Below are positions 42,808-50,912 of a stretch of DNA of 64,000 bases, piece by piece. The stretch comes from Puia sp. (GTDB taxonomy: Bacteria > Bacteroidota > Bacteroidia > Chitinophagales > Chitinophagaceae): contig JARLGZ010000104.1 in NCBI GenBank assembly GCA_031292515.1, forward strand, positions 124,001 through 188,000, written 5' to 3'. The position numbers were made by a program, and so were the translations under genes. Under the pieces are notes generated by a model. It did not search any database. It was not told the DNA's origin and saw nothing but the letters and a program-made list of their open reading frames with translations. Position 1 is the stretch's first letter, and the number at the start of each line of letters is the position of its first letter.

Positions 42808-42938
42808 ATTTTATCCCGGAGTTTTAAAGTCTTGAATAGTCAAATACCCTTTTTGAGGCAACTTTTGCCCCCCTTACCTGTTATTAACGGGAATACCCGG
42901 GATCTAACTACCGGAAAACCCGTCAATTTATAAAGAAC

Positions 42939-44015
42939 ATGAACCTACGATTAAGCGTCCTGGACCAGACCCCCATCCGCAGAGGCAGTAACGCCCGGGA
43001 AGCGTTACAGGAGACGATCCGCTTGGCAAAACTGGCCGATAGCCTGGGATTTACCCGTTATTGGCTTTCCGAACACCACAATACCGTTACCCTGGCCGGC
43101 GCGGCGCCCGAAATACTGATCGCCAGGCTGGCGGCGGAAACGAAATCGATCCGTCTCGGCTCCGGCGGCATCATGCTGCCCAATCACAGTACGCTGAAGG
43201 TCGCCGAAAACTTCCGCCTGCTGGAAGCGCTATACCCCGGCCGTATCGACCTGGGTATCGGCAGGGCGCCGGGAGGCGACCGGCTGACCGCCCAATTGCT
43301 CAATCCGTCTAATGACTTTAACCCCCAGGACTATATCCGGCAGATTAACGATCTGTATGCGTTTCTAAATGACGCCGCAACACCGGGTACCGTCGAAGGA
43401 AAGATCCGGGCCATCCCCCGGATCGATACAGCCCCCGAATTATGGATGCTGACCTCCAGCGGAGAGAGCGCCTACCTGGCAGCCCATTTCGGCATGTCCC
43501 TGTCTTTTGCACAGTTTATCAGCCCCGCCGGGGGACCGACCGCCCTAAAAGCATACCGGCAAAATTTCAAACCTTCCGCAAACCTGGCCAAACCACGGGC
43601 CAGTGTCGGCATCTTTGCCTTCTGTTCGGAAGATCCGCAAAAAGTTAAGGAGGCACAGGCTTCCATGGACTACCGCCTGCTCAGTTTCGAAAAAGGCAGG
43701 TACGATGAGACCCCCACCCTCGATACCGTCCTCTCCTACGAATATACCCCCCAGGAATGGCAACGGGTGCTCTATAACCGGCAACGCATGGTGATCGGCA
43801 GCCCCCGGGAGGTCCACGGGAAAATCGAAGAGATGTCTGAAGAATTCGATGTGGAAGAATGGGTCATCTCCACTTTCGCGGACCATTTCGAAGACAGACT
43901 GCATTCCTATGAATTGCTGGCCGGGCTCTTCCGGCTGCAGCCTCCCGGACGACCGGCTTCCGCCCCAACCGGCCAGGATACGGGTTGGACCCTGGAAACA
44001 GCATCGCTGAAGTAG
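42939..44015 (+). CDS. LLM-class flavin-dependent oxidoreductase
   Basis: The 358-residue TIM-barrel monooxygenase of the bacterial luciferase family begins LRLSVLDQTPIRRGSNAREA and has SLGFTRYWLSEHHNTVTLAG, RLGSGGIMLPNHSTLKVAEN and GRIDLGIGRAPGGDRLTA, the set of the alkanal-monooxygenase-like subgroup (YhbW). It uses FMNH2 from a reductase to oxygenate or desulfonate a substrate. It is tail to tail with an SGNH hydrolase and 10 kb from the AhpD-type operon. Confidence 0.9.
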   Translation: MNLRLSVLDQTPIRRGSNAREALQETIRLAKLADSLGFTRYWLSEHHNTVTLAGAAPEILIARLAAETKSIRLGSGGIMLPNHSTLKVAENFRLLEALYPGRIDLGIGRAPGGDRLTAQLLNPSNDFNPQDYIRQINDLYAFLNDAATPGTVEGKIRAIPRIDTAPELWMLTSSGESAYLAAHFGMSLSFAQFISPAGGPTALKAYRQNFKPSANLAKPRASVGIFAFCSEDPQKVKEAQASMDYRLLSFEKGRYDETPTLDTVLSYEYTPQEWQRVLYNRQRMVIGSPREVHGKIEEMSEEFDVEEWVISTFADHFEDRLHSYELLAGLFRLQPPGRPASAPTGQDTGWTLETASLK

Positions 44016-44032
44016 TGAGTGGGGCTGGCGTA

Positions 44033-45865
44033 TCAATCTTTCAGATAACCCGCCAGGACCGGCGCCAGCTTCCGATAGCCGTCCGCGTTGGGATGAAGTC
44101 CGTCTGAGAATAGCCCCTCGTCGATCTTACCATGCCCATTCAAAAAGATAAGGCCCGGGTCGATATAGACGGTCCGGCCTCCTGTATCAGGCATGCCGGC
44201 ACCGCCGGCCTGCCCGGTGATTCCGGATTTACCGCCGGTGCCGGACAAAGCAAGAGCCTCGATCTGCCTATTCAATTTTACGATACGCCCCTCCATGCCC
44301 CTGCGCGGGAAAATGCCCGAGACCAGGATAGAGGCCGCAGGCTGCCGGTACTGAATGGCCCCGATAAGCCGGCGCAATCCCGCGACGATTTCCGTATCGC
44401 TGTTCGTCCCCAGGTTATTGGTCCCGATCATCAATATCACATACCGCGCATTATACCCATCGAGCTCCCCATGATAGACCCGCCACAACACGTTCTCTAT
44501 CCGGTCCCAGCCATAGCCCTGGTTCCTGAGGCCGAGCGGCTCCAGGTATCTGTCCCAGGAATCGGCGCCCCACTGCAAGTGCGCTACAGGTCTTCCCCCC
44601 CAGTAATGGATGATGGAATTGGCGAGGATACAATTCCGGGGCGCGCGCTCTCTGTTCAGCAGGAGAATAGAGTCGTGCCGCGCCCGCCAGTCATAACCGT
44701 CGCGCGTCTGCATCACGGGCATCTCCGTCGACAGGCTGCCGGTCTCCTGCTTCAAAATGGCGCGAATCTTCTTCTCATAAGCATTCGCGTACAGCATCAT
44801 ACCCCAGTCATTCGGATGTACCCCGTCGACTGTCGCCTCGATATCGAAGCCTATCTCTTTTGTGCTCAGTGAGTAAATGTCTTTTACGCCTTCGGCCGTC
44901 AAGCGGGCAAATACCTTGCGGGAAATATTGTTGACGGCTTCAAAATGATTGTAATGCGAAGTGTCGATGATCCGGTCCGTCCCGCTCCCGCTATGCTCCA
45001 CCAACAGGATGGGCGTCCCCGGTCTTTTGGCCTGGATCTCTTTTATGGCCGCGACGAGACGCCTTTCCACTTCCTCTGCCGACAAATCTCCTCCCGGCGT
45101 CATATTTGGCAGACAATCCAGCACATAAATGCCCGCATCGATTTCTGTAAGCAGATCGACGACCGGGGTCTCAAGCTTGCCATTCCCGGAAAAACCCAGG
45201 TTGAGCAAAGGCAGATCGAGCTTTCTCTCCAACAGCGCGGTCCAGGCCAGACCCGGTCTTGTAGCGCAGCCACCCTGCGCAATGGAAGTTCCGTAGACCA
45301 CCACCGGCTTCTCGGGCTGAAGGGGGATGGGATGAAGACTATTCCCGGCGGGAATGCCGACGCGAAGCCAGCTCACCGAATTATACAAGGGCAGGAATAG
45401 CCGGTATTCGCAGTCCCTGCCCGACCCGGCAACCGGTTTCAGGTTGGAGAAATGGTACTCGATCGTATCCCCGAAGGAATATTTGCCCGGGGCCCAGACC
45501 CAGTTGCCATCGATGTCGATCGCATAGAGATCGACACCGCTTACGCCCGTGGCCGGCATATGTGGCATGGCCTGCGCGCCATCGACCTTATAACGTACCA
45601 CTATGTCCGGGGTATTCGTCCTGAATTTGATATAGAGGCCCGCCGTATTCCGGGAAAGATTCCAGACCGCGGGGCGCACTGTTTGTTCCGCCCTGGCGGG
45701 GAGCCGGTCATAAGGGTTCTTTACTTCCTTAGGCCATCCCTGGCCTTCTATCACCGGAAAAGCATTGGCGGCGGGGTCCCACCAACGATAATCCTTATAT
45801 CCCTGGGCAGAGAGCCGCCCGGCCGGGATCAAACAAATCAATAGAAACAGATGAAGGAGCCGCAT
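44033..45865 (-). CDS. Secreted protein with two SGNH hydrolase domains
   Basis: The 610-residue protein has a signal peptide (MRLLHLFLLICLIPAGRLSA), an N-terminal beta domain (~30-185), then an SGNH hydrolase domain with YGTSIAQGGC and the catalytic His in DGVHPNDWG. A second SGNH domain of about 200 residues follows, with ANSIIHYWGG, MIGTNNLG and DGLHPNADGY. Both appear to keep Ser and His. The fusion suggests a carbohydrate or acyl esterase with two sites. Cells of this family use such enzymes to remove acetyl groups from polysaccharides; substrate unproved. A TAaaTTTG box ends four bases before the ATG. Confidence 0.85.
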   Translation of the reverse strand: MRLLHLFLLICLIPAGRLSAQGYKDYRWWDPAANAFPVIEGQGWPKEVKNPYDRLPARAEQTVRPAVWNLSRNTAGLYIKFRTNTPDIVVRYKVDGAQAMPHMPATGVSGVDLYAIDIDGNWVWAPGKYSFGDTIEYHFSNLKPVAGSGRDCEYRLFLPLYNSVSWLRVGIPAGNSLHPIPLQPEKPVVVYGTSIAQGGCATRPGLAWTALLERKLDLPLLNLGFSGNGKLETPVVDLLTEIDAGIYVLDCLPNMTPGGDLSAEEVERRLVAAIKEIQAKRPGTPILLVEHSGSGTDRIIDTSHYNHFEAVNNISRKVFARLTAEGVKDIYSLSTKEIGFDIEATVDGVHPNDWGMMLYANAYEKKIRAILKQETGSLSTEMPVMQTRDGYDWRARHDSILLLNRERAPRNCILANSIIHYWGGRPVAHLQWGADSWDRYLEPLGLRNQGYGWDRIENVLWRVYHGELDGYNARYVILMIGTNNLGTNSDTEIVAGLRRLIGAIQYRQPAASILVSGIFPRRGMEGRIVKLNRQIEALALSGTGGKSGITGQAGGAGMPDTGGRTVYIDPGLIFLNGHGKIDEGLFSDGLHPNADGYRKLAPVLAGYLKD

Positions 45866-45869
45866 CCTT

Positions 45870-45877
45870 CAAATTTA
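45870..45877 (-). promoter_or_regulatory. -7 box abutting the tandem-SGNH start codon
   Basis: Read on the minus strand, TAaaTTTG is followed by AAGG and then the ATG. A perfect -7 element ending 4 bases before the start codon predicts an extremely short 5' leader. No -33 element is visible. Confidence 0.4.
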
Positions 45878-45940
45878 AATATTTTTAACCCGATCGCATA
45901 TTTTTATTCGGGTCCCGGCTTGCTTTTTGTGGATTGCTTT

Positions 45941-46465
45941 CTATTCCTGTCGCAGCTCTCTGTCCGGCACTCCCCTGTCCTTGAGCTTTTCCATGAGCAG
46001 GTCATTTTTATGCTTCAGGATTTTGATGATAGCCATTCTTGTAAGCAACAGATCCAACTGGACGGCCTCCTTATAAAACCAGGCCGGATTGACCTCGTAA
46101 AAAATCCCCAATAACCCTGCCTGCTTATAGGAAATCAGCAAATCGCCTTTTTCCATTTTTTTATAGACATCGGCACTGACGCCTAAATACGAGGCCAGCT
46201 CTTTGGACGTATGCTTTTTGCTCTCCCGGCAAAATCGCATCAGCACGTTTTCCAGAACCTCCGTATTTTCAGTTTTCCTTTCCTTCGCTTCATGTGGTTG
46301 GCTTTTCTCTTTCTGTTTCGCTTTCTGTTTCTGTTTCTCTTTCCCTTTCCCTTTCAAGAGGCTTTGTTTATCGATCCGGTTCTGCTCTCCGGCCGGCCCT
46401 TGCTCTTCCACGGAGCTTTGTTCTTCAATCAGCTGTTGATCATCGGGGCGGTTCTGATTTTCCAT
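45941..46465 (-). CDS. HTH (Xre-type) protein with charged N-terminal repeat
   Basis: The 174-residue protein has an N-terminal ~65-residue region rich in Gln, Glu and Lys (LLKGKGKEKQKQKAKQKEKS), encoded by a CTTTCTGTTT-like pyrimidine repeat, then an Xre-like helix-turn-helix (KELASYLGVSADVYKKMEKG) and a C-terminal helical region ending LMEKLKDRGVPDRELRQE. The N-terminus looks like slippage-expanded low-complexity sequence. The DNA-binding part is credible; targets unknown. It follows the sigma2-like gene on the same strand by about 72 bases. Confidence 0.7.
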   Translation of the reverse strand: MENQNRPDDQQLIEEQSSVEEQGPAGEQNRIDKQSLLKGKGKEKQKQKAKQKEKSQPHEAKERKTENTEVLENVLMRFCRESKKHTSKELASYLGVSADVYKKMEKGDLLISYKQAGLLGIFYEVNPAWFYKEAVQLDLLLTRMAIIKILKHKNDLLMEKLKDRGVPDRELRQE

Positions 46466-46537
46466 GCGACTTTCATTTAAAAGGTTATTGATTTTTTTAA
46501 AGGGTATCTCACAGGCGCCTGCCTGTTCAGCGGACTT

Positions 46538-46927
46538 TCACTTCACCGGATAAGGGGATCGCTGCGCCCTTTCCACGGGGGCCGGAAAGGAACCATAGTG
46601 CGCCGGATCTATAAACAGGATAGCCCGCAGTTTGCCGATGCGGTCAGTTTTTCCCTGCTTTTCCAGGTACAGGAAGACATGTTGCAATACGACACGGTAG
46701 ATAAAGACACCCGGTCTCGTCCCGTTGAGCAATTCGTTTCTGTGGATCCAGAGATCAGCCCATACTTTTATCGCCAGTTTTTCGATCTCCTGCTCATCAT
46801 GAAGGCCGGTCAGCTTAGCGATTGCAGAGAACACCTGCGGATTATTCAGATCGAAAAAGTGAGCGAAAAGATTTCTGATATTGTTTGCGGAAAGAGCGTA
46901 GAAATCGTAATCGTCAGATACTGTCAT
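46538..46927 (-). CDS. Sigma-70 region 2-like protein without region 4
   Basis: The 129-residue protein resembles ECF sigma region 2: LFAHFFDLNNPQVFSAIAKL, EIEKLAIKVWADLWIHRNEL and GVFIYRVVLQHVFLYLEKQG match the core-binding and -10-recognition helices. Region 4 (the -35 binder) is missing. It may be a truncated sigma factor, an anti-sigma-like competitor, or one half of a two-piece sigma with the HTH protein encoded just downstream. The role is inferred. No ATG alternative is needed. Confidence 0.6.
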   Translation of the reverse strand: MTVSDDYDFYALSANNIRNLFAHFFDLNNPQVFSAIAKLTGLHDEQEIEKLAIKVWADLWIHRNELLNGTRPGVFIYRVVLQHVFLYLEKQGKTDRIGKLRAILFIDPAHYGSFPAPVERAQRSPYPVK

Positions 46928-47075
46928 GTGTAAAATTATACTGGTGATACGGGGAAGATATCATGATAGCAGATACGATGCAAAAACTGAAGTACTTATA
47001 CGTGGGATGGCCTGTATCCTTTTACCGGCAGCCCTCTCACGCGCCCTGTTCAGTCGGATCTTAGTACTTGTTCAA

Positions 47076-47117
47076 TAGAATCGCTCTTGCGGAAAGTAGA
47101 ATCGCTCTTGCGGAAAG
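47076..47117 (+). repeat. Two perfect 21-bp tandem repeats
   Basis: TAGAATCGCTCTTGCGGAAA plus one G is present twice in tandem, 47076-47096 and 47097-47117. Each copy holds a TTG. A degenerate -7 box (TAtTTTG) ends near 47133. The array lies about 100 bases before the response regulator start and could be a pair of operator sites. Confidence 0.75.
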
Positions 47118-47215
47118 GCTGCTATTTATTTTGTAATTTACGAAACGAAGCAAGTGGTTCAACTGGTCTATAGTATGTAAGTACGCAGCTACCACACCCC
47201 TGAGAATACACGAGC

Positions 47216-47887
47216 ATGAACGATGAACAACAAAAGTACCATTCCCTCCTGGTAATCGATGATCACAACATGGTCATCAATGGAATCAAACTCCTGGTCG
47301 GCGACGAGTTCCGGGATTTTTATTTTGCCAACACCGGAGCCGCCGGGATAGACCTGGCACTCAAACATCAGCCTCAACTGGTAATCATCGACAACGTCCT
47401 GCCGGACATGCCCGGGGATGCCGTGACAAAGGAGATCCGGTACCGATGTCCCGCCAGCCGGATATTGGGCTATTCCTTCAACTCGAATGCCGCTTCCGTG
47501 CTGAAGATGTTCGAGGCGGGGACTCACGGCTACGTCGTAAAAAGTGAAGATGACGGGGAATTCCATAAAGCCGTGACCTATCTCCTGCAAGGAAAGGACT
47601 ACTTTTGCAAGGAAGCCCGGAACCATATCATCAACAGGATTTCTTTTGGAGAGGACCAGGTCAGACTGATGGTTGCCAATACGGGCTTTTCCGCAAAGGA
47701 GATCGAGATTATCCGGCTTGTCTGCCAGCAAAAAACGGCAAGGGAGATCAGCCGCCAGGTATTCCTTTCAGAAAGGACGGTAGAGCAATACCGCAGCAAT
47801 ATCAATAAGCGGATCGGCTCCCGGAACATAGCCGGGATCATCAAATTCGCGCTTCGCTACGGAATCATCGATCTGGAAGATCTCTAG
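47216..47887 (+). CDS. NarL/LuxR-type response regulator
   Basis: The 223-residue protein has a receiver domain (HSLLVIDDHNMVINGIKLLV, phosphoacceptor Asp in LVIIDNVLPDMPGD) and a LuxR helix-turn-helix (FSAKEIEIIRLVCQQKTARE, ISRQVFLSERTVEQYRSNIN). It would act on a promoter when phosphorylated by a kinase not encoded nearby; the orphan kinase at 11008 is a possible but unproved partner. Two 21-bp repeats lie upstream. Confidence 0.9.
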   Translation: MNDEQQKYHSLLVIDDHNMVINGIKLLVGDEFRDFYFANTGAAGIDLALKHQPQLVIIDNVLPDMPGDAVTKEIRYRCPASRILGYSFNSNAASVLKMFEAGTHGYVVKSEDDGEFHKAVTYLLQGKDYFCKEARNHIINRISFGEDQVRLMVANTGFSAKEIEIIRLVCQQKTAREISRQVFLSERTVEQYRSNINKRIGSRNIAGIIKFALRYGIIDLEDL

Positions 47888-47912
47888 CTTTGCGCTTTGC
47901 TGCGGGATCATC

Positions 47913-47931
47913 GCCCGGAAGGCTTCCGGGC
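47913..47931. terminator. Hairpin between convergent genes
   Basis: GCCCGGAA-ggc-TTCCGGGC is an 8-bp perfect stem between the response regulator (+) and the SSS symporter (-). T tracts are weak. Confidence 0.6.
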
Positions 47932-47947
47932 TCCTTCTGCGTGGTTA

Positions 47948-49636
47948 TCACCAGAACCGGATATACAGGGCCGACAGCACCAAAAGGATCGTGACGATCA
48001 ACACCAGGCTGGCAGGACGGACCTTGAACATTTCCAGGTCGAGCGCAAAAGCCTTCGTGCTGATGCGGGGACCTGTCAGGCTGACGGCAACCATTACCAG
48101 GATAGTGACGGCGAACGCCCATCCCATACAGACAAAGAAGGGGATCTCAAAACCACCGTCGCCGTTGGGGAAGGCCGAATATAACCAGGTCTCGGTTCCT
48201 AATACCTTTACGGCAAACTGGCCAAAAAAGACCGAGGCCAGAAATCCGGTGATGATGCCGGCAATGGCAGCAGCGCCCGTCGTCCTTTTCCAGAACATAC
48301 CCAGGATAAAAGTGGCGAAGACCCCGGGACTGATATAACCGGTATATCGCTGGATATAAGTATACCCCCCGTCCCTTCCGATACCCAGCAGATCATGCCA
48401 GGTAAAGAGGATGGCGACAATCATGGCACAAACGATGGCGAGCCTTCCCGTCCAGACCATTTTTGTTTCTCCCGCACCGGTATTGATGTATTTTTTGTAA
48501 ATATCGAGCGTAAAGATCGTTGAAATGCTATTGGCCTTACCCGCAAGCGACGCCACGATGGCAGCCGTCAACGCGGCAATGGACAAGCCTCTCAGTCCGC
48601 TTGGAAGAAAGCCCAGTATCGCGGTATAAGCCCCGTCCTTGCTGCCGCCCGCCAGTTGCGGCAAATGCCCGTTCTTATACAATACCCAGGCCACGATACC
48701 CGGCAACATCACGATGACCGGCATGAGCAGTTTTAAAAATCCGGCAAACAGGATCCCCGTACGCGCGGTTTGTATGTCGGCGCCGAGGGCCCGTTGCGTA
48801 ATATATTGATTACACCCGAAATAATTCAGGTTGCCGATCCACTGTCCGGCCATATACATAGTTATCCCCGGCAGGATCAGATACTTCTTTATCGTGGCGG
48901 GTGAATCGCCGGGCACCGGCTTTTTAAAGATCAGGTGAAAATGATCGGGAGCATCCTTCAACAGCATATTAAAACCCGCCAACGCATTTTTGCCAAGACC
49001 GAAAGTCTCGCTCACGATGGTAAGGGCCAGGTAGGTCGTCGCCAAACCACCAATGATCAGTACAGATACCTGGATCACATCCGTATACCCGATCACCTTC
49101 ATTCCTCCCAGCGTGATGAACAAGGCAAAGACAGCCAGCACGATCATGATGGTATGGAAGTATTGGCCGCCCAGCAGACCATTGATGGCCAGGGCTCCAA
49201 GATATAGAATGGAGGTCAGGTTTACGAATACATACAGAAAAAGCCAGAAAACGGACATAATCAGCGCCGAGGTCTCGTTATAGCGTGTCTTGAGGAACTG
49301 CGGCATCGTATAGATCTTATTCTTCAGATAGACAGGCATGAAGAAAACAGCCACGATGATCAGGGCTACCGCACCCAGCCACTCATAGACGGCGACGGCG
49401 ATACCCGCGAAAAAACCATCCCCGCTCATCCCGATAAATTGTTCGGCGGAAATATTGGAAGCGATAATGGAAGCCCCGATCGCCCACCAGGTCAGCGACC
49501 CTTCCGCGAGAAAAAAGGCCTTGGTATCCGTACTTTTCTTTCCTTTTTTCCGGTAGACCCAATAGCCGTACAAAGACACGATGACAAAATAAAAAGCAAA
49601 AACCAGGTAATCTGAAAAAGCAAGCTTATTGTTCAT
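47948..49636 (-). CDS. Sodium/solute symporter (SSS family)
   Basis: The 562-residue protein has about 14 predicted membrane helices. Its pattern is that of SGLT/SSS symporters: SDYLVFAFYFVIVSLYGYWV at the N-terminus, SLTWWAIGASIIASNISAEQ (sodium-site region), GLRGLSIAALTAAIVASLAG and a late helix WKRTTGAAAIAGIITGFLAS. It imports a sugar, cyclitol or similar solute with Na+. Adjacency to myo-inositol oxygenase (about 100 bases upstream, same strand) suggests inositol as substrate, though a terminator separates them. Confidence 0.88.
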   Translation of the reverse strand: MNNKLAFSDYLVFAFYFVIVSLYGYWVYRKKGKKSTDTKAFFLAEGSLTWWAIGASIIASNISAEQFIGMSGDGFFAGIAVAVYEWLGAVALIIVAVFFMPVYLKNKIYTMPQFLKTRYNETSALIMSVFWLFLYVFVNLTSILYLGALAINGLLGGQYFHTIMIVLAVFALFITLGGMKVIGYTDVIQVSVLIIGGLATTYLALTIVSETFGLGKNALAGFNMLLKDAPDHFHLIFKKPVPGDSPATIKKYLILPGITMYMAGQWIGNLNYFGCNQYITQRALGADIQTARTGILFAGFLKLLMPVIVMLPGIVAWVLYKNGHLPQLAGGSKDGAYTAILGFLPSGLRGLSIAALTAAIVASLAGKANSISTIFTLDIYKKYINTGAGETKMVWTGRLAIVCAMIVAILFTWHDLLGIGRDGGYTYIQRYTGYISPGVFATFILGMFWKRTTGAAAIAGIITGFLASVFFGQFAVKVLGTETWLYSAFPNGDGGFEIPFFVCMGWAFAVTILVMVAVSLTGPRISTKAFALDLEMFKVRPASLVLIVTILLVLSALYIRFW

Positions 49637-49677
49637 AATCTGAGCGATCGTTTCGGTAATATCGTTTTGGTAATAAA

Positions 49678-49709
49678 AAAACCAGGTATTAAAGGAGATA
49701 CCTGGTTTT
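49678..49709 (-). terminator. Intrinsic terminator of the MIOX gene
   Basis: AAAACCAGGTAT and ATACCTGGTTTT form a 12-bp perfect stem with an 8-base loop, 30 bases after the MIOX stop on the minus strand, followed by a T run. It ends the MIOX transcript before the SSS gene. Confidence 0.9.
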
Positions 49710-49737
49710 ACGTGATCATCCGTATTTTAAAGTTATA

Positions 49738-50628
49738 TCAAAATTTCAATGTCGCAGGCAAATATTTTGCCACAAGATCTTCATAATAGGGACGCAAGGC
49801 CTTCCAGTCGGGCGGGTTGGGGTTTTTGGAATACAGGTCATACGGGTTGAAAAGCTTTACCCATCTGAACATCTCCTTGTCATGATCGTCCATAAGATGT
49901 TCGTACGCATTCTCCCGGTGCTGCGAATAGAAGGAATGATAACGCAGCATGTACAGCGCCGGCTCCGGCAGATGATCCTTCATCATATTATAGACATACT
50001 CATCATGGCCCCAGGACATGGTTACATTTCTCAAACCGGTATGGGGACTATAAACGCCGTATTTGGTGCTATAGACTTCATGACTGTAGTCGGGATTGGC
50101 GCCGAAATATTCGGGATAGACGATCTTGCTGGAATAAGCGCATCCGACCGGAAAAGTATCTCCCACGACAGCCCACTGGGGTTCGTCAAACAGGCAGAGG
50201 ACTTTTCCCATATCGTGAAAAAGACCGGCCAGGACCATCCATTCGGGATGCCCATCCGCGCGGATCGCTTCGGATGTCTGAAGCAGGTGCTGCAACTGGT
50301 CGAGATCGGTATCGGGATCGGAATCATCTACCAGCTGGTTCAAAAACTGGAAGGCGTCCCAAACGGACATCTCTTTTTTATTGAATTGCAGGTATTCGGC
50401 CCTTTTCTCCTGCACGAATTCGTAAGTCTGGTATTTATGATTCAAACGGTAAAATTCACGTACGGTGTCCCTGACCGGCGAATCATAATTCCTGTATTCT
50501 TCGGTCTTTTTCGCGGTGGCGATAGATTCAGGGTCGGGATAGCGTTCCAGCACGTCATCTTCCCAAACATCCAGGGACGAGAGCGGGTTGGCTTCAATGG
50601 GATCGATGGTCTTCTTCATAGCTTTCAT
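49738..50628 (-). CDS. myo-Inositol oxygenase (MIOX)
   Basis: MIOX opens myo-inositol to D-glucuronate with O2 and a mixed-valent di-iron centre. All six metal ligands known from mammalian MIOX are present in order: H127 (ADGHPEW), H138 and D139 (LFHDMGK), H208 (SWGHDEY), H231 (RYHSFYS) and D264 (NPYDLY). The N-terminal YRNYDSPVRDTVREFYRLNH segment (residues 45-64) is also typical. Length 296 fits. This family is best known in animals, plants and fungi. The start is the ATG at 50628 or 50619. An inverted repeat lies 51 bases upstream and the SSS symporter downstream. Confidence 0.93.
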   Translation of the reverse strand: MKAMKKTIDPIEANPLSSLDVWEDDVLERYPDPESIATAKKTEEYRNYDSPVRDTVREFYRLNHKYQTYEFVQEKRAEYLQFNKKEMSVWDAFQFLNQLVDDSDPDTDLDQLQHLLQTSEAIRADGHPEWMVLAGLFHDMGKVLCLFDEPQWAVVGDTFPVGCAYSSKIVYPEYFGANPDYSHEVYSTKYGVYSPHTGLRNVTMSWGHDEYVYNMMKDHLPEPALYMLRYHSFYSQHRENAYEHLMDDHDKEMFRWVKLFNPYDLYSKNPNPPDWKALRPYYEDLVAKYLPATLKF

Positions 50629-50678
50629 GTAATTATTGTGATAATAAATAACTCATCATGGCCGATAGCCAGTATAAA

Positions 50679-50705
50679 TATGCGATCTTTTTCACCGATC
50701 GCATA
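50679..50705 (-). promoter_or_regulatory. Operator-like palindrome upstream of MIOX
   Basis: TATGCGATC and GATCGCATA face each other across 9 bases, about 51 bases before the MIOX start on the minus strand. The perfect 9-bp half-sites suit a dimeric repressor. No regulator gene adjacent could be assigned. Confidence 0.5.
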
Positions 50706-50912
50706 CAATCGATGCAACTTTATTTACTTAACCGGTTTCGTAGGAGAGGGGCACGAATCCCGTCATAAATCCGGGAAACCGGCGAAAAAAGGCCGGCAAA
50801 AACCGCTCCCGCATCCGTAAAAAGCAGCCGTTCCGATGCTTTTAAATTAAAATATTTAGCATATACAACTATTTATATCACAAATTATTGTGCAGCAGAC
50901 CAGCTCCTCTTC

